Origin: Zonotrichia leucophrys gambelii
Taxonomy: Eukaryota > Chordata > Aves > Passeriformes > Passerellidae
NCBI RefSeq assembly: GCF_028769735.1
Contig: NC_088170.1
Span: 50,625,585-50,689,584 of the forward strand
Length of the DNA stretch: 64,000 nt
Reading direction: 5' to 3'
A program made the translations under genes and the position numbers. The notes under the pieces are model-generated. The model saw only the letters and a program-made list of their open reading frames with translations. It made no database searches and was not told the DNA's origin. Below, one piece after another: positions 12,660 to 24,300 of the stretch. Position 1 is the stretch's first letter; each line of letters starts with the position of its first letter.

Positions 12660-15590
12660 AGGATGAAATCCATGCAGTTTTCATAATCACTTATAATTTA
12701 ATAACTACATGCAGACATGCATATTACAGTGTACTTGCAAACACCACCATAAATAATACAGTTCTTACATTGGTAATTTTTACCTATTTTATTATGCTTC
12801 ATTTTTAAAAAAGTAATAGACTAACTGCATCCCACTGAAATTATCCTTCCAAACCCCACATTTTTTGTGCATACAGCAGTTCCTCTGTTACTTTCTTTGC
12901 AATACAGTGGCCTCTACTTCCTTTCCAAACCTGTTGAGCAATATTGCGATGTAATTCCAAACAGCTGCTGTGGTCACCCTATGTCTGTACATCAGTAGCA
13001 AGTGAAACGATTTCTATATATAGTTTGCAAATCTGTTGGCGATGTTTGTAAAGCAGACTGAGATTCTTCCTGAGGAGTAAGAGCAGCTCTGGGAAAGCAA
13101 GAGCAGTATCCCGTCCTTGCGTACAAATCAGTTTATCTATTTGGTGTGGAGAAATGAGGAAATGGCCAGTCTGCAGACACGTGAAAAAGCATTGCTTTGG
13201 GCAAAACCCTGGCAGGAGTAGTTTGTGCTGTCAAAGATAAGTAGGTTCATCTCATGCTGTTAACACAGCACATGACTTTGTACTGACATGAGATGATTAA
13301 AAAGTATTGGCCATATAGGAAGAAAAGAAAACTGGGAATGGGAATGACATTTATTCAATACAATTTATTTTCCCCTAATATCTTCCTTATTTTAGTGTGA
13401 TTCAGGTAGGCAGAAGGAGCAATAAATCCCAAGTCTGCTGCACCTTTGGCACCCAGTGGCATCCTCTCTGTATAATAAAATATACCACCATGATCCATGC
13501 ACAAAGGTGAGCATTCTTTCTTTTCATTAAAGGTTGAGAAATTTGTTAGTTCAGAAATGTTCTTATTTGCACTCAGATGTATTTTTGCCCCCAGTCCTTC
13601 CCTGCAGTCAGGTTTACCTGACTCCCCTTCCAGGATGCATCCATACTATCTTCCTATCAGCAGCATTATCGGAGTCCATTCACTTCTTCACTCCCTCTTA
13701 CTCTTCTGTATTCATAAGTAAGGCAACACAAATACCCTCACTGTGTGGGGGTGAAGTACATTAGATTAGTGGTTGCCCTGTGCCTTGTTGGTATATGTGC
13801 ATAATTATGTCCCCAGCAACTGTTGAGAAAGCTGTTTTCCAAACTGATCTGAGCAATGAGGCAGCCCACATGCACATGTTTTTGAGTGAAAGCTAGTTAT
13901 TGTTTGTGATGGTTTGAGTTCTTAAACTACAGCCTGGACCTGGAATCTGCCCTCTTGGTAGGTAGCCTGGAGTGTGTTGCTGGGAATCTGTGGGAAAAAT
14001 CTGTCTTTGAGATAGAATGCTGAATCTGATTCCCAAGCAAAGACTGGTTTTGAATCAGGGTCATGTTTGCACTTACACCACTTTGTGTTCCCCCAGCATG
14101 TATGATAGAAAACATCTTTTTCTTCTGTGTGACTCCCTGTTTACAGCCATCACCCAGAGAGATGGAGTGAACAACAGAATCATCTGGCACTGAGAAAAGC
14201 AGCTGAAAAATTGTTTCTTCAAATACCTTCAGTGCATGCTTCATCCCATTTGCTCTGCTGACAGCACTGTTAAATGTAGGTGATGACACATCCTTTTCAG
14301 GCACAGTATCGTGCACACGATTTTCACAAGTTATGCGAGTCTCCCGAGGGAAAGAGCTGCAGCTTGTCCCATCAGTCTGCCTCGTGGTCGTGTGTACTTG
14401 CCAGGCTGCTTGACCCTGTGTCTGTCCAGGATGGTTTGAATTCTGCATTCAACCTGGGCCTGTACACGCAGCATACAAAAACTGAGACATATATAGAGGT
14501 ATATATATATATATATATTGCTATAGTGGGAGGGGGAGAGCAGGCAGTGAGGAACACAAGGGCAGGACACAGGGGATGTGCAAGGCGGAGTAGGAAGGAG
14601 AGGTCAGCAAACAGGCGGTGGAGGTGGCTGAGAACAGTGAGGGACTTGCAGGGAAAGCAGGAGCAGGGGGCTTGCAGGACCAGGGATGGAGAAGGCAGCC
14701 CAGTAGCAATAAGGCATGAAGAGAGAGCTCAGGGGCTGGTGCCTTGAGTGGACAGCACGAGGGAAGGAGGTGGTTCAGGACTGAGGGTTGCAAAAGTGGT
14801 GGTGGGAGGCAGGAGCAAGCAGCACAGCAGATGGGCAGCAGGAGACATGGGGAAAGCCCAGTGTGCTGTGATGCATTGTTTTTAGTGTGCTCTATGGCAA
14901 TTGGAGCAGTTCCTGCAGTGTGGGACTGAGCTCAGTATGAGCCAACGCATCTGTCTGACAGGCTGTCCTCCCGAGCCGGGACTGAAATAGCCACTGTCCT
15001 GCGCCTGAGGACAAGGTTGTGCAGCCCTCTCTGTGCCTGCCTGTAGTCTCTCCTGCACTCATCCGAGTGGAAATATGCATTTAACTGTGGGCTTTGTCCT
15101 GCTGAGGGGTGAGCACCACCTGCCACATGTTACTTGTGGCCTTTAAGCAATTGAGCCAATGTGCCCCAAGTGTAGAAACGTGAGAAGCACAACAGAGAGA
15201 GTCCCCTTGGCTGCTGATTGAAATAATTAATTGCTTGGAAAGGCAAAATGGACACTTTGAAGGGTTTCCTCTTGTAAAACCAAGACAATAAAAGATCTTT
15301 CCTCCAGGTTAGGAAAGATGGAAAATCTTGTTTGAAATTTAGCTGCGGAAAGTCAGGAACCCTGGATGCCAAGGTCTGCAATGATAGAGTGAATCCTCCT
15401 CCTAGAAAATGGGTGCTTCCAGTTCTCCTTTTCCCTCACCTCAGGTTCTGAAGTGAAAAAACATTTAATAATTCTGTAAAATGAGAGTTGAGTTTTCATG
15501 ACCTATTGGTGAAATAGTGAATTCCCTGCATACAGGATTTCAGCAGGGCATTAGGGAGGTGAGTTTGGGTTTTCTGTTAGGAGTTGGCAA
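12660..15590. other. Intergenic, with a TA microsatellite and a purine-rich tract
   Basis: No gene recognised. A (TA)n run lies at about 14500-14518. It is followed by a roughly 340-bp strongly G/A-rich segment (about 14525-14870) with many G runs. The open frames here (up to 173 codons) cross low-complexity sequence on both strands and lack domains. Confidence 0.5.
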
Positions 15591-15599
15591 AGCACTTCA

Positions 15600-15960
15600 T
15601 CAAATCATCACAAAGATCTTTTAGGTCATCAAGTTCAAATGTTAGCCTAACACTGCTAAGACCACAGCTAAACTGTGCTCCTAAGTGCCACATCTACATG
15701 CATTTTCAATACATGCAGGGATGGTGACTCAGCTATGGACACCTGTTCCAGTACTTGACAACCCCTTTCATGAAGAGATTTTTCCTAATGTCTAATTGTA
15801 GGACTCATCCTAAACAGCAGCCAATGTAGCCACTATAAATCTGCCTTCCTCTACTACATATGGTTCATGCTCTACTCACTGCCTCCTGTGATGGAAGGAA
15901 GCTCCCTGTGCCACCTCACTAGCCCACAATGGACTCTTCCTAAACTGTTTCTAATGCTGT
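15600..15960 (-). mobile_element. CR1 LINE fragment (minus orientation)
   Basis: The left end (ATCACAAAGATCTTTTAGG and the following 'tcatcaagttcaa') is a decayed reverse complement of the CR1 3' terminus. The body contains the familiar 'caacccctttcatgaagag' and 'tttttcctaatgtctaa' stretches of minus-oriented CR1. Confidence 0.75.
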
Positions 15961-18083
15961 GATTGAGAACAAAGCTGGGGAAATAGTTTGGTCAGATCTC
16001 TGGGTCTTTTGCTTGGTTTTTTTTAGAAATCAGAACATGTATAGTGCCTGAGAAAGGAGACTATGAAACAGGAACAAAATGTTTCAGGTAAGAATGCTAA
16101 TAACAGGAAAACACAATTACTCCTGTCTTTGTTCTGAGTTCCTCTTGGAAGTTGGAACCTGTGATCTGAAGTGTTGTAAGGGTGGGAAGCTTCAACCGTG
16201 GCTGACGCCCACAGGAACTGAACCCTGATCAGCTGAAATGCTTGCATAATGCCAAATACTGCCAGAAAGGGAATCCAAAATTCCAAATTAGTGGGTACTT
16301 TGAGTCTTAAGGTTTCTGTACCTCTCTTCTTCTTCCTTAAAACAGAGGTAACACTTTCAGGTCCTCTGAAAAGGCCACTGACATTTGAAATCATTGATAG
16401 CTTTACTATGCTGAAGAACAGGAGCAAAATAAAACACTGTAAGGCTATTAAATGTGTGTGATCTTTCCCATGCAATGAAAAAGAGTAAAGGTTCTGAGTA
16501 ATGGCTCTGACACTCATGTGTCTAGGATCAAAGTATGTGATTAGAGAGCTATGGAATTAAGGACTGTGTTTCAGTGCTCATAAGTAGGCAATAACAAATA
16601 CTATTGCCACATTTTCTGACAAGTGAGTACTTGTACTGCTTTAGCATATTAATTTTAGTCTGTGTGTTATTTTCCATGTGCTGCAGCCTTATTGTTTTTA
16701 TTAAACTAGTCCTAGAAAGTGTTTGTGGCTCTTCACCTTTGGCCATTTCCCTGTAAAGAATAGGTCATAAAATACCACGAGTGCCATATAGGATCAAGAA
16801 GAGACACAAACCTCTCATAACCTCACCTGACTGCCAATTTTCCCCCTGCTTCAGGGGAGAAATGTACAAGAAAGTACCTTGTCCATCTTTAGTAAGGTCT
16901 TTAAATTATCTCATTACTAAAATGGACATCATTGACATTTTGTGAAGAAAAAATATTGCTACTGGCCCAGTGTTGTATCATGTCTCAGCAAGGAGTAGCA
17001 TTGAAGGTAATATTCATACTATTTAATATTCCTTTGGAATATTATTTTAGAAGTGAATAATACATGCTGCTTTTTAAAAGTTTCTTTGATTTTGGAAAAT
17101 TTTGTTTATACATAGAAAACTTCGTATAGACAATTCAGGTGTCTGTATGTTTGTACTTTGTTTGATGGACTCTCAGCTCAGGAAAATTGAAAGACTTATA
17201 AATTTTGTTGTACCTGACAAAAAAAGGAAGAGCAGAAAGCTGAGATTTTTTCTTATTGAAACAATATATTTCAATAGATTTAATTTTTAACAGCATGTTT
17301 TTGCTTTTAATATTATACATATCAGTGTTGTATACATATCAACATATACTAATACATATCAACAGTGTACTAATAAAATATAGCATATTTCTAAAAGCAT
17401 TTCAGTTTCAATTGGGATTTTCCAACAGAAAATATGTCCAGTTCACATTTCCTAACTCCATCAAAATATGCTTGTAACAAAATGTTGTCAGCAAAAGTGC
17501 ACTCAAGAAATATAACTTTATTATGCTGCTTCTCTGGCTAACTCCAATGAGAATGATGTGAACCATTGTCCTAGACATATTAAAAAAATAAAATTGCTTG
17601 GAGTGCGGCTATATACAGATAATTAATGCCTATGTCAGCTCTACCCAAAAGCATTGATAATGTCAAATTAAAAGACAAAAGGAACTTATTATATTTTCCT
17701 AGTCTTTCACATTTTTCAGAATTTGGCCCAGTGAAAGAGTGAACAGAACTGACCTGTGTGTGCACTTGGTCCATGATGGGACCTTATACTATGAAGGTAT
17801 AAGGGTGTAGGTAACATTCTTAGCTACATAAGCCAAGTATCTGCCTCCTTTTTATTTTATCCAAAGATTCTGTCAATGTAAATGACCTGCAAATATTTAT
17901 TTTATATTAAGCTACACGATATTCTTATGTCTGCTTTATTAATGTATTTTGTAGGTTAGGAAAGACTAAGGTTATAAGCTTTCGTACCATTTCTTGATCA
18001 AGATAACTGCATGAAGTTTGTATGGACAAATTATCAAAGGAAAAATGTAATTTCTTTGAGTGTGATTTTCAAAAAGATCTGAC
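15961..18083. other. Intergenic, nothing recognised
   Basis: AT-rich sequence up to the retroviral insertion site. There are only short open frames without features. Confidence 0.55.
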
Positions 18084-18089
18084 ATTCTC
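18084..18089. repeat. Target-site duplication, left copy (ATTCTC)
   Basis: ATTCTC immediately precedes the TG of the 5' LTR. The same six bases follow the CA of the 3' LTR at 27330-27335. A 6-bp duplication is what alpha- and betaretroviral integrases produce. Confidence 0.9.
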
Positions 18090-18509
18090 TGTTGTAGTGT
18101 GTTTTAAGTTTTTCAGTTTACTCCCCCATTTTATGTAATGTACCCTCTTTTGTTCTTTGTAAATGGTTCCTCTCTCCCCAGTTTTTCCCGCCACTGCCTC
18201 CTTGTCAGTTAAGTTGCTTAGTTACCGTGCTATTTTTAGTTGCTAATGTTACAGTTTGTATGACCGCTCCTCCCTCATCCCACCTTATAAGTAGATGTTT
18301 TTCTCCTCCCTGGGCACAGTCAATCATCCCCCACTCCTCCCAGGTTTCGAGAACCTTCTCCTCTCTGGGGGTTGTGATTGGCTGTGGTCCCGGGGCCCCT
18401 CCTTTACTTTGTATTCATTGGTTTCTAGTGTATGTCAGTTACGTTCAGTACCTCCCTTTAAGTTTCCCCATTGGATAGCTGGGCTCCCCTCCTCTCTCCT
18501 CCCCTTCCC

Positions 18510-18516
18510 TATAAAA
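18510..18516 (+). promoter_or_regulatory. TATA box of 5' LTR
   Basis: TATAAAA lies in a pyrimidine-rich context, with transcription expected about 25-30 bp downstream. The same motif is in the 3' LTR at 27063-27069. Confidence 0.8.
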
Positions 18517-18585
18517 CCTTGTCTCCCCCTGTTCGGGGCCATTTGCTGGTTGGTGCCCCTCCTTGTTGGTGCCTCCGGATCACCC

Positions 18586-18591
18586 AATAAA
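18586..18591 (+). terminator. LTR poly(A) signal AATAAA (5' LTR copy)
   Basis: AATAAA lies about 75 bp after the TATA box. The functional copy for the viral transcript is the equivalent motif at 27142-27147 in the 3' LTR. Confidence 0.8.
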
Positions 18592-18777
18592 CCGACTGAT
18601 TCACCCCCAGCAAGTGGTCACCTCCTTATTCGTCTCGTGTGCGCAACTCCGAGCTCTTCCTCCAGCCCAGCCTGAGGCCAAGACGCCGAAGGGAGCTGGC
18701 TTCCTATGCGCAGGGGCGTTGGCCTTCTCACCCCTCGAGCTAGCCGGATTTAGGGCCGGGTACGCCCTAGCGCAGCG

Positions 18778-18795
18778 TGGCGCCCAACGTGGGGC
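18778..18795 (+). other. Primer binding site, tRNA-Lys(1,2) type
   Basis: TGGCGCCCAACGTGGGGC lies three bases after the 5' LTR. It is complementary to the 3' end of tRNA-Lys1,2, as in several beta- and lentiviruses. Assignment is from the known PBS consensus. No tRNA gene is present here. Confidence 0.88.
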
Positions 18796-19383
18796 CTGAA
18801 GTGGACAACTGACCACCTGGACAGCTGACCACCGGACCCTTCGGAATTGGACATTTCGTTCCTTTGGACGCCGCGCTACCCCAGGTAGTAGCAGGCCCTG
18901 TTTTAGGGGCAGCGCTCCCTGGGGATCGGGATCGGGACCCCTCGCACCCAGTGAGGACGACCCCGGAGACGAAGACCCCCACCTGATTTTTCCTTTGCTG
19001 TCGCCACCAGGCTGGTAAGATCGGGCCCCGCTCTGGGGACCTTTCCGACTTCCCCCCTGCCTTTTTAACCTTCCCCTAGGGGTACATGCCCTGCATTGGG
19101 GACCTACCCCCCACCCTCTTCCCCTGAGGCTCTTCCTCACCCCCGTGCCTTTTTTGTTTTGTCTTTCCTGTGGGGTCGGTATCCCCAGACTTGGGGCCCG
19201 GACCCACCACCCAAATCCTTTTTCCCTTTGCTGAAACCCCAGACTTGGGGACAGTGGGGGGAGCAGGGGCTGGTGGCGAATAGCTTGTTGTTTTAGTTTT
19301 TGTTATTTTTCAGGCGGGTGGTTGTACCACCAGTGGATTTTCCCCCTTTCTAGTGACAGCAGTTCCTGCACTAGAAAGGAGCC
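18796..19383 (+). other. Retroviral untranslated leader
   Basis: GC-rich leader between primer site and gag AUG. It carries a splice donor (CTG|GTAAGA, GT at 19015-19016) that can serve the env subgenomic RNA. Packaging signals would be expected here but cannot be identified by eye. Confidence 0.65.
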
Positions 19384-19779
19384 ATGGGTGCTGGCTTGGG
19401 AAAATCCCAAAAGGAGGTCTATTATGTTGTTAAAGGTTTGCTGCTTGGGGGTGGTCAGAAGGCCCCCAAGCAAGAGTTAAAGTTTTTAGTTAAGTGGGTC
19501 TTTTCAAAGTTCCCCGAAGTTTCCCCGGAACTTGCCAAGCAGCCACGGTTTTGGGCAGCCGTTTTGGCCAAATTAGAAGAAGCTGTTAATTCCGGGGAGA
19601 CGAAATTAGCAACCGTGGCATTCTGGGCGGGCAGAGTGCTTGCGGCACTCCGCTCGTCAGGGGAACCTAAGAAAAGGCCCGCAAGTTTTGGTTTATCCCC
19701 CCGTTCCCTCGTTCTGTTGCCCTTACCCCTCAATCCTTTCCCTCTTCCCTTAGGCAGGAGCCCTCGAGGGGGATTTTGA
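19384..19779 (+). CDS. gag: gag matrix-like N-terminal fragment (131 aa)
   Basis: This is the intact first open frame of gag. The start lies 7 bases after a 'gaaagg' purine run and 588 bp after the primer site. The first roughly 105 residues are helical and basic, as in matrix domains. The tail is proline/leucine-rich before a premature TGA. The 3' part overlaps a strong pyrimidine tract ending in TTAG at 19750-19753. Confidence 0.75.
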   Translation: MGAGLGKSQKEVYYVVKGLLLGGGQKAPKQELKFLVKWVFSKFPEVSPELAKQPRFWAAVLAKLEEAVNSGETKLATVAFWAGRVLAALRSSGEPKKRPASFGLSPRSLVLLPLPLNPFPLPLGRSPRGGF

Positions 19780-20373
19780 AGGCCGACAAGAGGCAGGGGT
19801 CCATCCTTCCCTGCTCCCCTCGACCTGCTCAGCCTCCCCCTTCGAGGAGCCCTGGCCAGGTTCCTCTTCTTTCCTCACCCTCTACCCCAGTTCCCAAATC
19901 CCCAGTTGAAAAGACCAAAGTTGTTCGGTTTCTTGATGATCCACAAAATGGCTCCCTGGGAGCCCAAGATGGCGGTGGCCCGTGGTCGTTCCCGCCAGGG
20001 CTCCTTCTTCTTCGGTTAACCCCTTCCTCCCTTGCCCCAACCCCTTCCTTCCCCCAGACCCAACCTCCTTTTCGGTTACCCCTCCCTCCTATCCTCCCCC
20101 CGCCCCACCCATTCCTCCGTCCTCCGCCCCTCAATCAGCTCCTCCCCGAACTCCTCCCCGGCTCAGCCCCCCATTCGCTCCTCCCCCGCTCCGCCTCTGT
20201 ACTTCCCTCCGCCTCCGAGCGTCACCCAGGGGGCGGAGAGGGGTGGTTGGTCACGCCCACTCCCTCACCCTGCGTCATTGCCAGACCCCGCCTCAACCTC
20301 CTCCAGTTCCGGTTCCCACGCTCCTCCTTCCGGTTCCCACGCTTTGTGTTCCGGGCGGGGGGGGGTGGATGAC

Positions 20374-21345
20374 CGGAAGCCGGAGCAGGCGCCCTTGTTG
20401 GAAGCCGCTCCGGTTACCTACCACCTGAGTGGGGAGGGGACCCCTCAGGCCCAGTGGGTGCCTTTAGCACAGGCCCAGATCAAGGAGCTGTGCAAGGCGC
20501 AGAAGGACTACTCCCGGGGGTCAGAGTACTTCCGGGGTATGCTCCGCAATGCCCTTGCACAGGGAGATCTGGTGCCGGCTGACCTGAGGGCCCTCTTCTC
20601 CAGCCTTGCTAGGCCCATGGAGTTTAGGGTCTGGGTGGGGGAATGGAGGAGGGAGATATTGGAGGTTCTCCCCAATATGTGGGGGAATCCTGCAATGTCT
20701 CATGACGCAGATGGTCTGGTAATCACCCAGGAACACCTTTTGGGTGAGGGACAGTGGGCAGAGGGGGCAGCTCAGGCGAAAGCCTTATTCCCCTCCCAGC
20801 TTGTGGAGACCGCCCGGGCAGCTGAGCGGGCTTTCTTCAAGCTGGAGGTGGTGACCTCCCAATGGGAGGAGGATGAGGTCCGGCAAGGAGCGCAAGAGCC
20901 ATACATGGCCTTTATCGAGCGCCTCTACCGATATGTGGAGGCGCAGGCGCTTGGGGATGATGACAGGGAGAGGATGCTTCAGCGGATGGCATTCAGCAAT
21001 GCCAACGCTGAGTGCCGCAAGGCTATAAAAACTCTCCCTCGAAGTCCCCAGCCCACGATAGAGGCCATGATTGAGGTCGTGGTGCGTCAGGTCTCCCTGG
21101 CACCACGGCCCAAGAGAACATCTGTGGCTTTTGTTGAATGCCCCGAGCCGGACTTCATGGAAGCAGAAGCTGCCCCCGTGGCCGGACCCCCAACACCTGG
21201 GTCCGGCAGAAGGTCATCAGCCACCCACCCCTGCCATCTTTGTGGCAAAGTCGGGCATTGGATGCCCCAGTGCCCGATGCGCCTTGATTACTTAGAGTAC
21301 AGGCGGAAGCGAGAAAGGGAGGAGAACAAAGAAGCAAAAAACTAA
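20374..21345 (+). CDS. gag: gag capsid-nucleocapsid portion
   Basis: This is the reading frame that ends immediately after the slippery heptamer. It includes a two-lobed capsid-like segment with the major homology region, then a basic segment with one CCHC zinc finger, then a charged tail ([14 protein letters not shown]). The same frame is open from about 20032, but upstream of about 20370 it is low-complexity proline/serine. It has no in-frame AUG link to the matrix fragment. Confidence 0.8.
   Translation, partial: RKPEQAPLLEAAPVTYHLSGEGTPQAQWVPLAQAQIKELCKAQKDYSRGSEYFRGMLRNALAQGDLVPADLRALFSSLARPMEFRVWVGEWRREILEVLPNMWGNPAMSHDADGLVITQEHLLGEGQWAEGAAQAKALFPSQLVETARAAERAFFKLEVVTSQWEEDEVRQGAQEPYMAFIERLYRYVEAQALGDDDRERMLQRMAFSNANAECRKAIKTLPRSPQPTIEAMIEVVVRQVSLAPRPKRTSVAFVECPEPDFMEAEAAPVAGPPTPGSGRRSSATHPCHLCGKVGHWMPQCPMRLDYLEYRRKREREENKEAKN
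21336..21342 (+). promoter_or_regulatory. -1 ribosomal frameshift heptamer A AAA AAC
   Basis: The zero frame reads GCA AAA AAC TAA, so the gag stop directly follows the heptamer. The -1 frame continues into pro-pol. A AAA AAC is one of the best-known retroviral slippery sequences. Confidence 0.92.
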
Positions 21346-24300
21346 GTTTGGAGCGCAGCCCCTCCCTGCGCGATGATAAAAGTACGGCGGGCTGTTCAAC
21401 AACCTGCGGGGAGGGAGGAGACAGGAGAGGACCGCCGACATACATGTTGCCGGATTTGACATATTTTTCTGACGTGACCTTATCTACCTGTGGTGCTGTA
21501 CCTGCAATTAACACCATGTCCTCTGCTTCTCCATACAGGCTGCAGCTGACTAGGGACCTTTACATCCCTAGCAGTAACATCCAGCTGGTGTCTGTCGACC
21601 TGCAACATCCGGGTCGCTGGAGGAAACTGAGACGTTGCAGGTGGACCGTTGTCGGAGACACCAAGCACACACCGCGAGACATCCACATCGTCCCTGGTCT
21701 GGTAACTACCGACCGGGACCGTTTCGCGGTAGGGCTGTACTGTGTCCGACCCCCACTTTTCCTCCCCAAGGGACAGGTCATTGCCCAGGCCATCCCAGTG
21801 CCAGAAGAAGATCCCTGGACGATTTCGTCGGAGAAGACATCGCCTCCGACCGTGGCCTGGGCACAACTAGTGGGGAGGGAAAAGCCCCGCCTGACCTGTC
21901 AACTTTCGTTGGGCGGGGACAAGAAGATAGTGAGGGGTCTTTTGGACACAGGTGCAGATGTGACGATCATTCCCTCTCGGGAGTGGCCGTCACATTGGGG
22001 CTTGCAAAGCGCTGCGGGCACGATCTCTGGTGTTGGGGGCCTTCAATTGGCAAACCAATCCAAGAGCATTGTACAAATTAAGGGGCCCGACGGGCAATTG
22101 GCCTCGATACGCCCGTTCGTTTTGGATTATACAGAGCCTCTCTGGGGAAGAGACCTACTGGCCCAGTGGGGAGCCAAAATTGACCTCCCGAAGGCTCCCC
22201 AGGTTTTTCGGGCAGTGGCCACTGAGGAGCGCCGGACCTGGAAGCTGAATTGGCTTTCTGATGAACCAGTACAGGTCAAGCAGTGGCCACTCAATAAGCA
22301 AAAATTAAAGGCGCTCAACGAGCTCGTTCAGGAGCAGCTACTGAAAGGCAACCTGGAGGAGACCATGTCACCTTGGAACTCCCCAGTGTTTGTCATCAAG
22401 AAGCCCAACAAAGACAAGTGGCGACTCCTGACCGACCTCCGCAAAATTAACGAATTAATAGTTGAGATGGGTCCTCTTCAACCAGGGATGCCCTCCCCAG
22501 CAATGCTCCCCCAAAATTGGAATTTGGCTGTAATCGATATAAAGGATTGCTTTTTCCAAATTCCCCTTCACCCTGACGATGCTCCGCGCTTTGCGTTCAC
22601 AGTTCCGTCCGTGAACTGTGAGTCCCCAGCCAAGCGCTATCATTGGCGGGTGCTTCCACAGGGCATGAAGAACAGCCCTGTGATCTGCCAATGGTATGTC
22701 GCTTCGCTGCTGTCACCCATCCGTACAGCCCTCGGGGATGCCGTCATTGTTCACCATTATATGGACGACATCCTCGTGTGTGCGCCCGACCACAGTCTGC
22801 TTGCCCATGCGCTTGACCTGACAACCAATGCGTTGGTTGCTGCAGGGTTCGAGCTCCAGCAGGACAAAATTCAGCGGATGCCACCTTGGAAATACCTGGG
22901 CCTTGAAATTACAAAGCGGACCATTGTTCCGCAAAAATTGGCTATTAGGACAAAAGTCCAGACCCTAGCAGATGTCCATCAACTGTGTGGGTCTTTGAAT
23001 TGGGTGAGACCCTGGCTGGGCATTTCAACCGAAGACCTAGCCCCCCTTTTCAATTTGTTGAAAGGGGGAGAGGGGCTCAGTTCCCCTAGGGCTCTTACCC
23101 CAGAGGCTGAGGTGGCCTTGGAGAGGGTACAAAAAGCCATTTCGACCAGGCAGGCCCATCGTTACCATCCGGGCCTGCCATTCAAATTTATAGTACTGGG
23201 AAAATTGCCACACCTTCATGGCATCATCCATCAGTGGGACGACAGTCCGAAGGACCAAGGCTCAGGAGAGAAGCTCTTAATCATAGAGTGGGTCTTCCTG
23301 AGCCACCATCGGTCCAAAAGAATGACACGGCCACAGGAGTTGGTAGCCGAACTGATCCTCAAGGCGAGATCGAGGATCAGGGAGCTTGCAGGGTGTGATT
23401 TCTCATGCATCCATATTCCAATTGAATTAGAATCGGGCCAATTAAAATTAAAGACCTTTGAGGAACTGCTGCAAACCAATGAATATCTTCAGTTTGCACT
23501 TGACAGCTACACTGGGCGCATCGCAGTAGATCGGCCGGCCCACAAATTATTCAATTCGGAGTTCAAATTATCATTGAAGAAGGTTCAGAGCAGGGAGCCA
23601 CTGGATGCTTTGACAGTTTTTACGGACGCGTCTGGAGCATCCCACAAGTCAGTGATGACTTGGAAGGATCCTCAAACTCAGCAGTGGGAGACCGATGTTG
23701 CTGTTGTGGAGGGCTCTCCACAGGTTGCTGAGTTGGACGCAGTCGTCAGGGCATTCCAGAGATTCCCTGGACCTTTCAATTTGGTCACAGATTCTGCGTA
23801 TGTTGCAGGTGTAGTGTCCCGAGCTGAGTCAGCAGTTCTTCAAGAAGTCACGAACAAAAGATTATTTGAATTGTTGAACAGGCTCGTCGAGTTGGTCTCC
23901 CACCGCGAGCATCCATTTTATGTCATGCATGTGAGATCACACACAGACCTGCCGGGGTTCATTGCGGAAGGCAACCGTCGTGCCGATTCTTTGGCCGCGG
24001 CTGCTGTTTCGCAAGCCCCTCTCCCAGATGTGTTCGGTCAGGCTAAGATCAGCCACCAACTGTTCCATCAAAATGCGCCTGGCCTGGTTCGTCAATTCAA
24101 TCTGACGCAGGAGCAGGCCAAGGCGATTGTGGCCACATGTCCCCAATGCCAGCATGACCAAATGCCTACCGTGGCCTCGGGGGTTAACCCCCGAGGGCTG
24201 GCAAGCTGTGAGGTGTGGCAGATGGACGTAACACACATCCCATCTTTCGGTCGATTGTGTTACGTCCATGTCTCAGTCGATACCTTCTCCGGAGCTATCT

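Larger units (their letters stand above)
18090..18774 (+). repeat. 5' LTR (685 bp)
   Basis: It starts TGTTGTAG and ends GCGCA. U3 contains two inverted CCAAT motifs (for example GATTGGCTG near 18377) and a TATA box, TATAAAA at 18510-18516. AATAAA lies at 18586-18591, so R should begin near 18540 and contain the poly(A) signal. It is directly repeated at 26643-27329. Confidence 0.95.
19384..21345 (+). pseudogene. gag: gag, frameshifted in its proline-rich linker
   Basis: Gag is the structural polyprotein. The N-terminal matrix-like part starts at ATG 19384 (MGAGLGKS, Gly at position 2) and stays open to TGA 19777-19779. The next recognisable coding (PKSPVEKTKVVRFL) is in a second frame. The proline-rich middle is open in all three frames. 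Capsid and nucleocapsid resume in the first frame and run to TAA 21343-21345. The capsid has a major-homology-like stretch ([19 protein letters not shown]) around 20885-20945. There is one CCHC zinc knuckle, [14 protein letters not shown], near 21233-21274. A PPLY late-domain-like motif lies near 20195. At least two compensating shifts separate matrix from capsid, so one continuous Gag cannot be read from this copy. Confidence 0.85.

Noticed and set aside
18778..18795. tRNA-Lys gene
   Set aside because: Only 18 bases match the tRNA 3' end. The rest of a cloverleaf is absent. It is the primer binding site.
18227..18799. Open frames inside the LTRs (also 26780-27354)
   Set aside because: They are duplicated in both LTRs because the LTRs are copies, and no known LTR-encoded protein resembles them.
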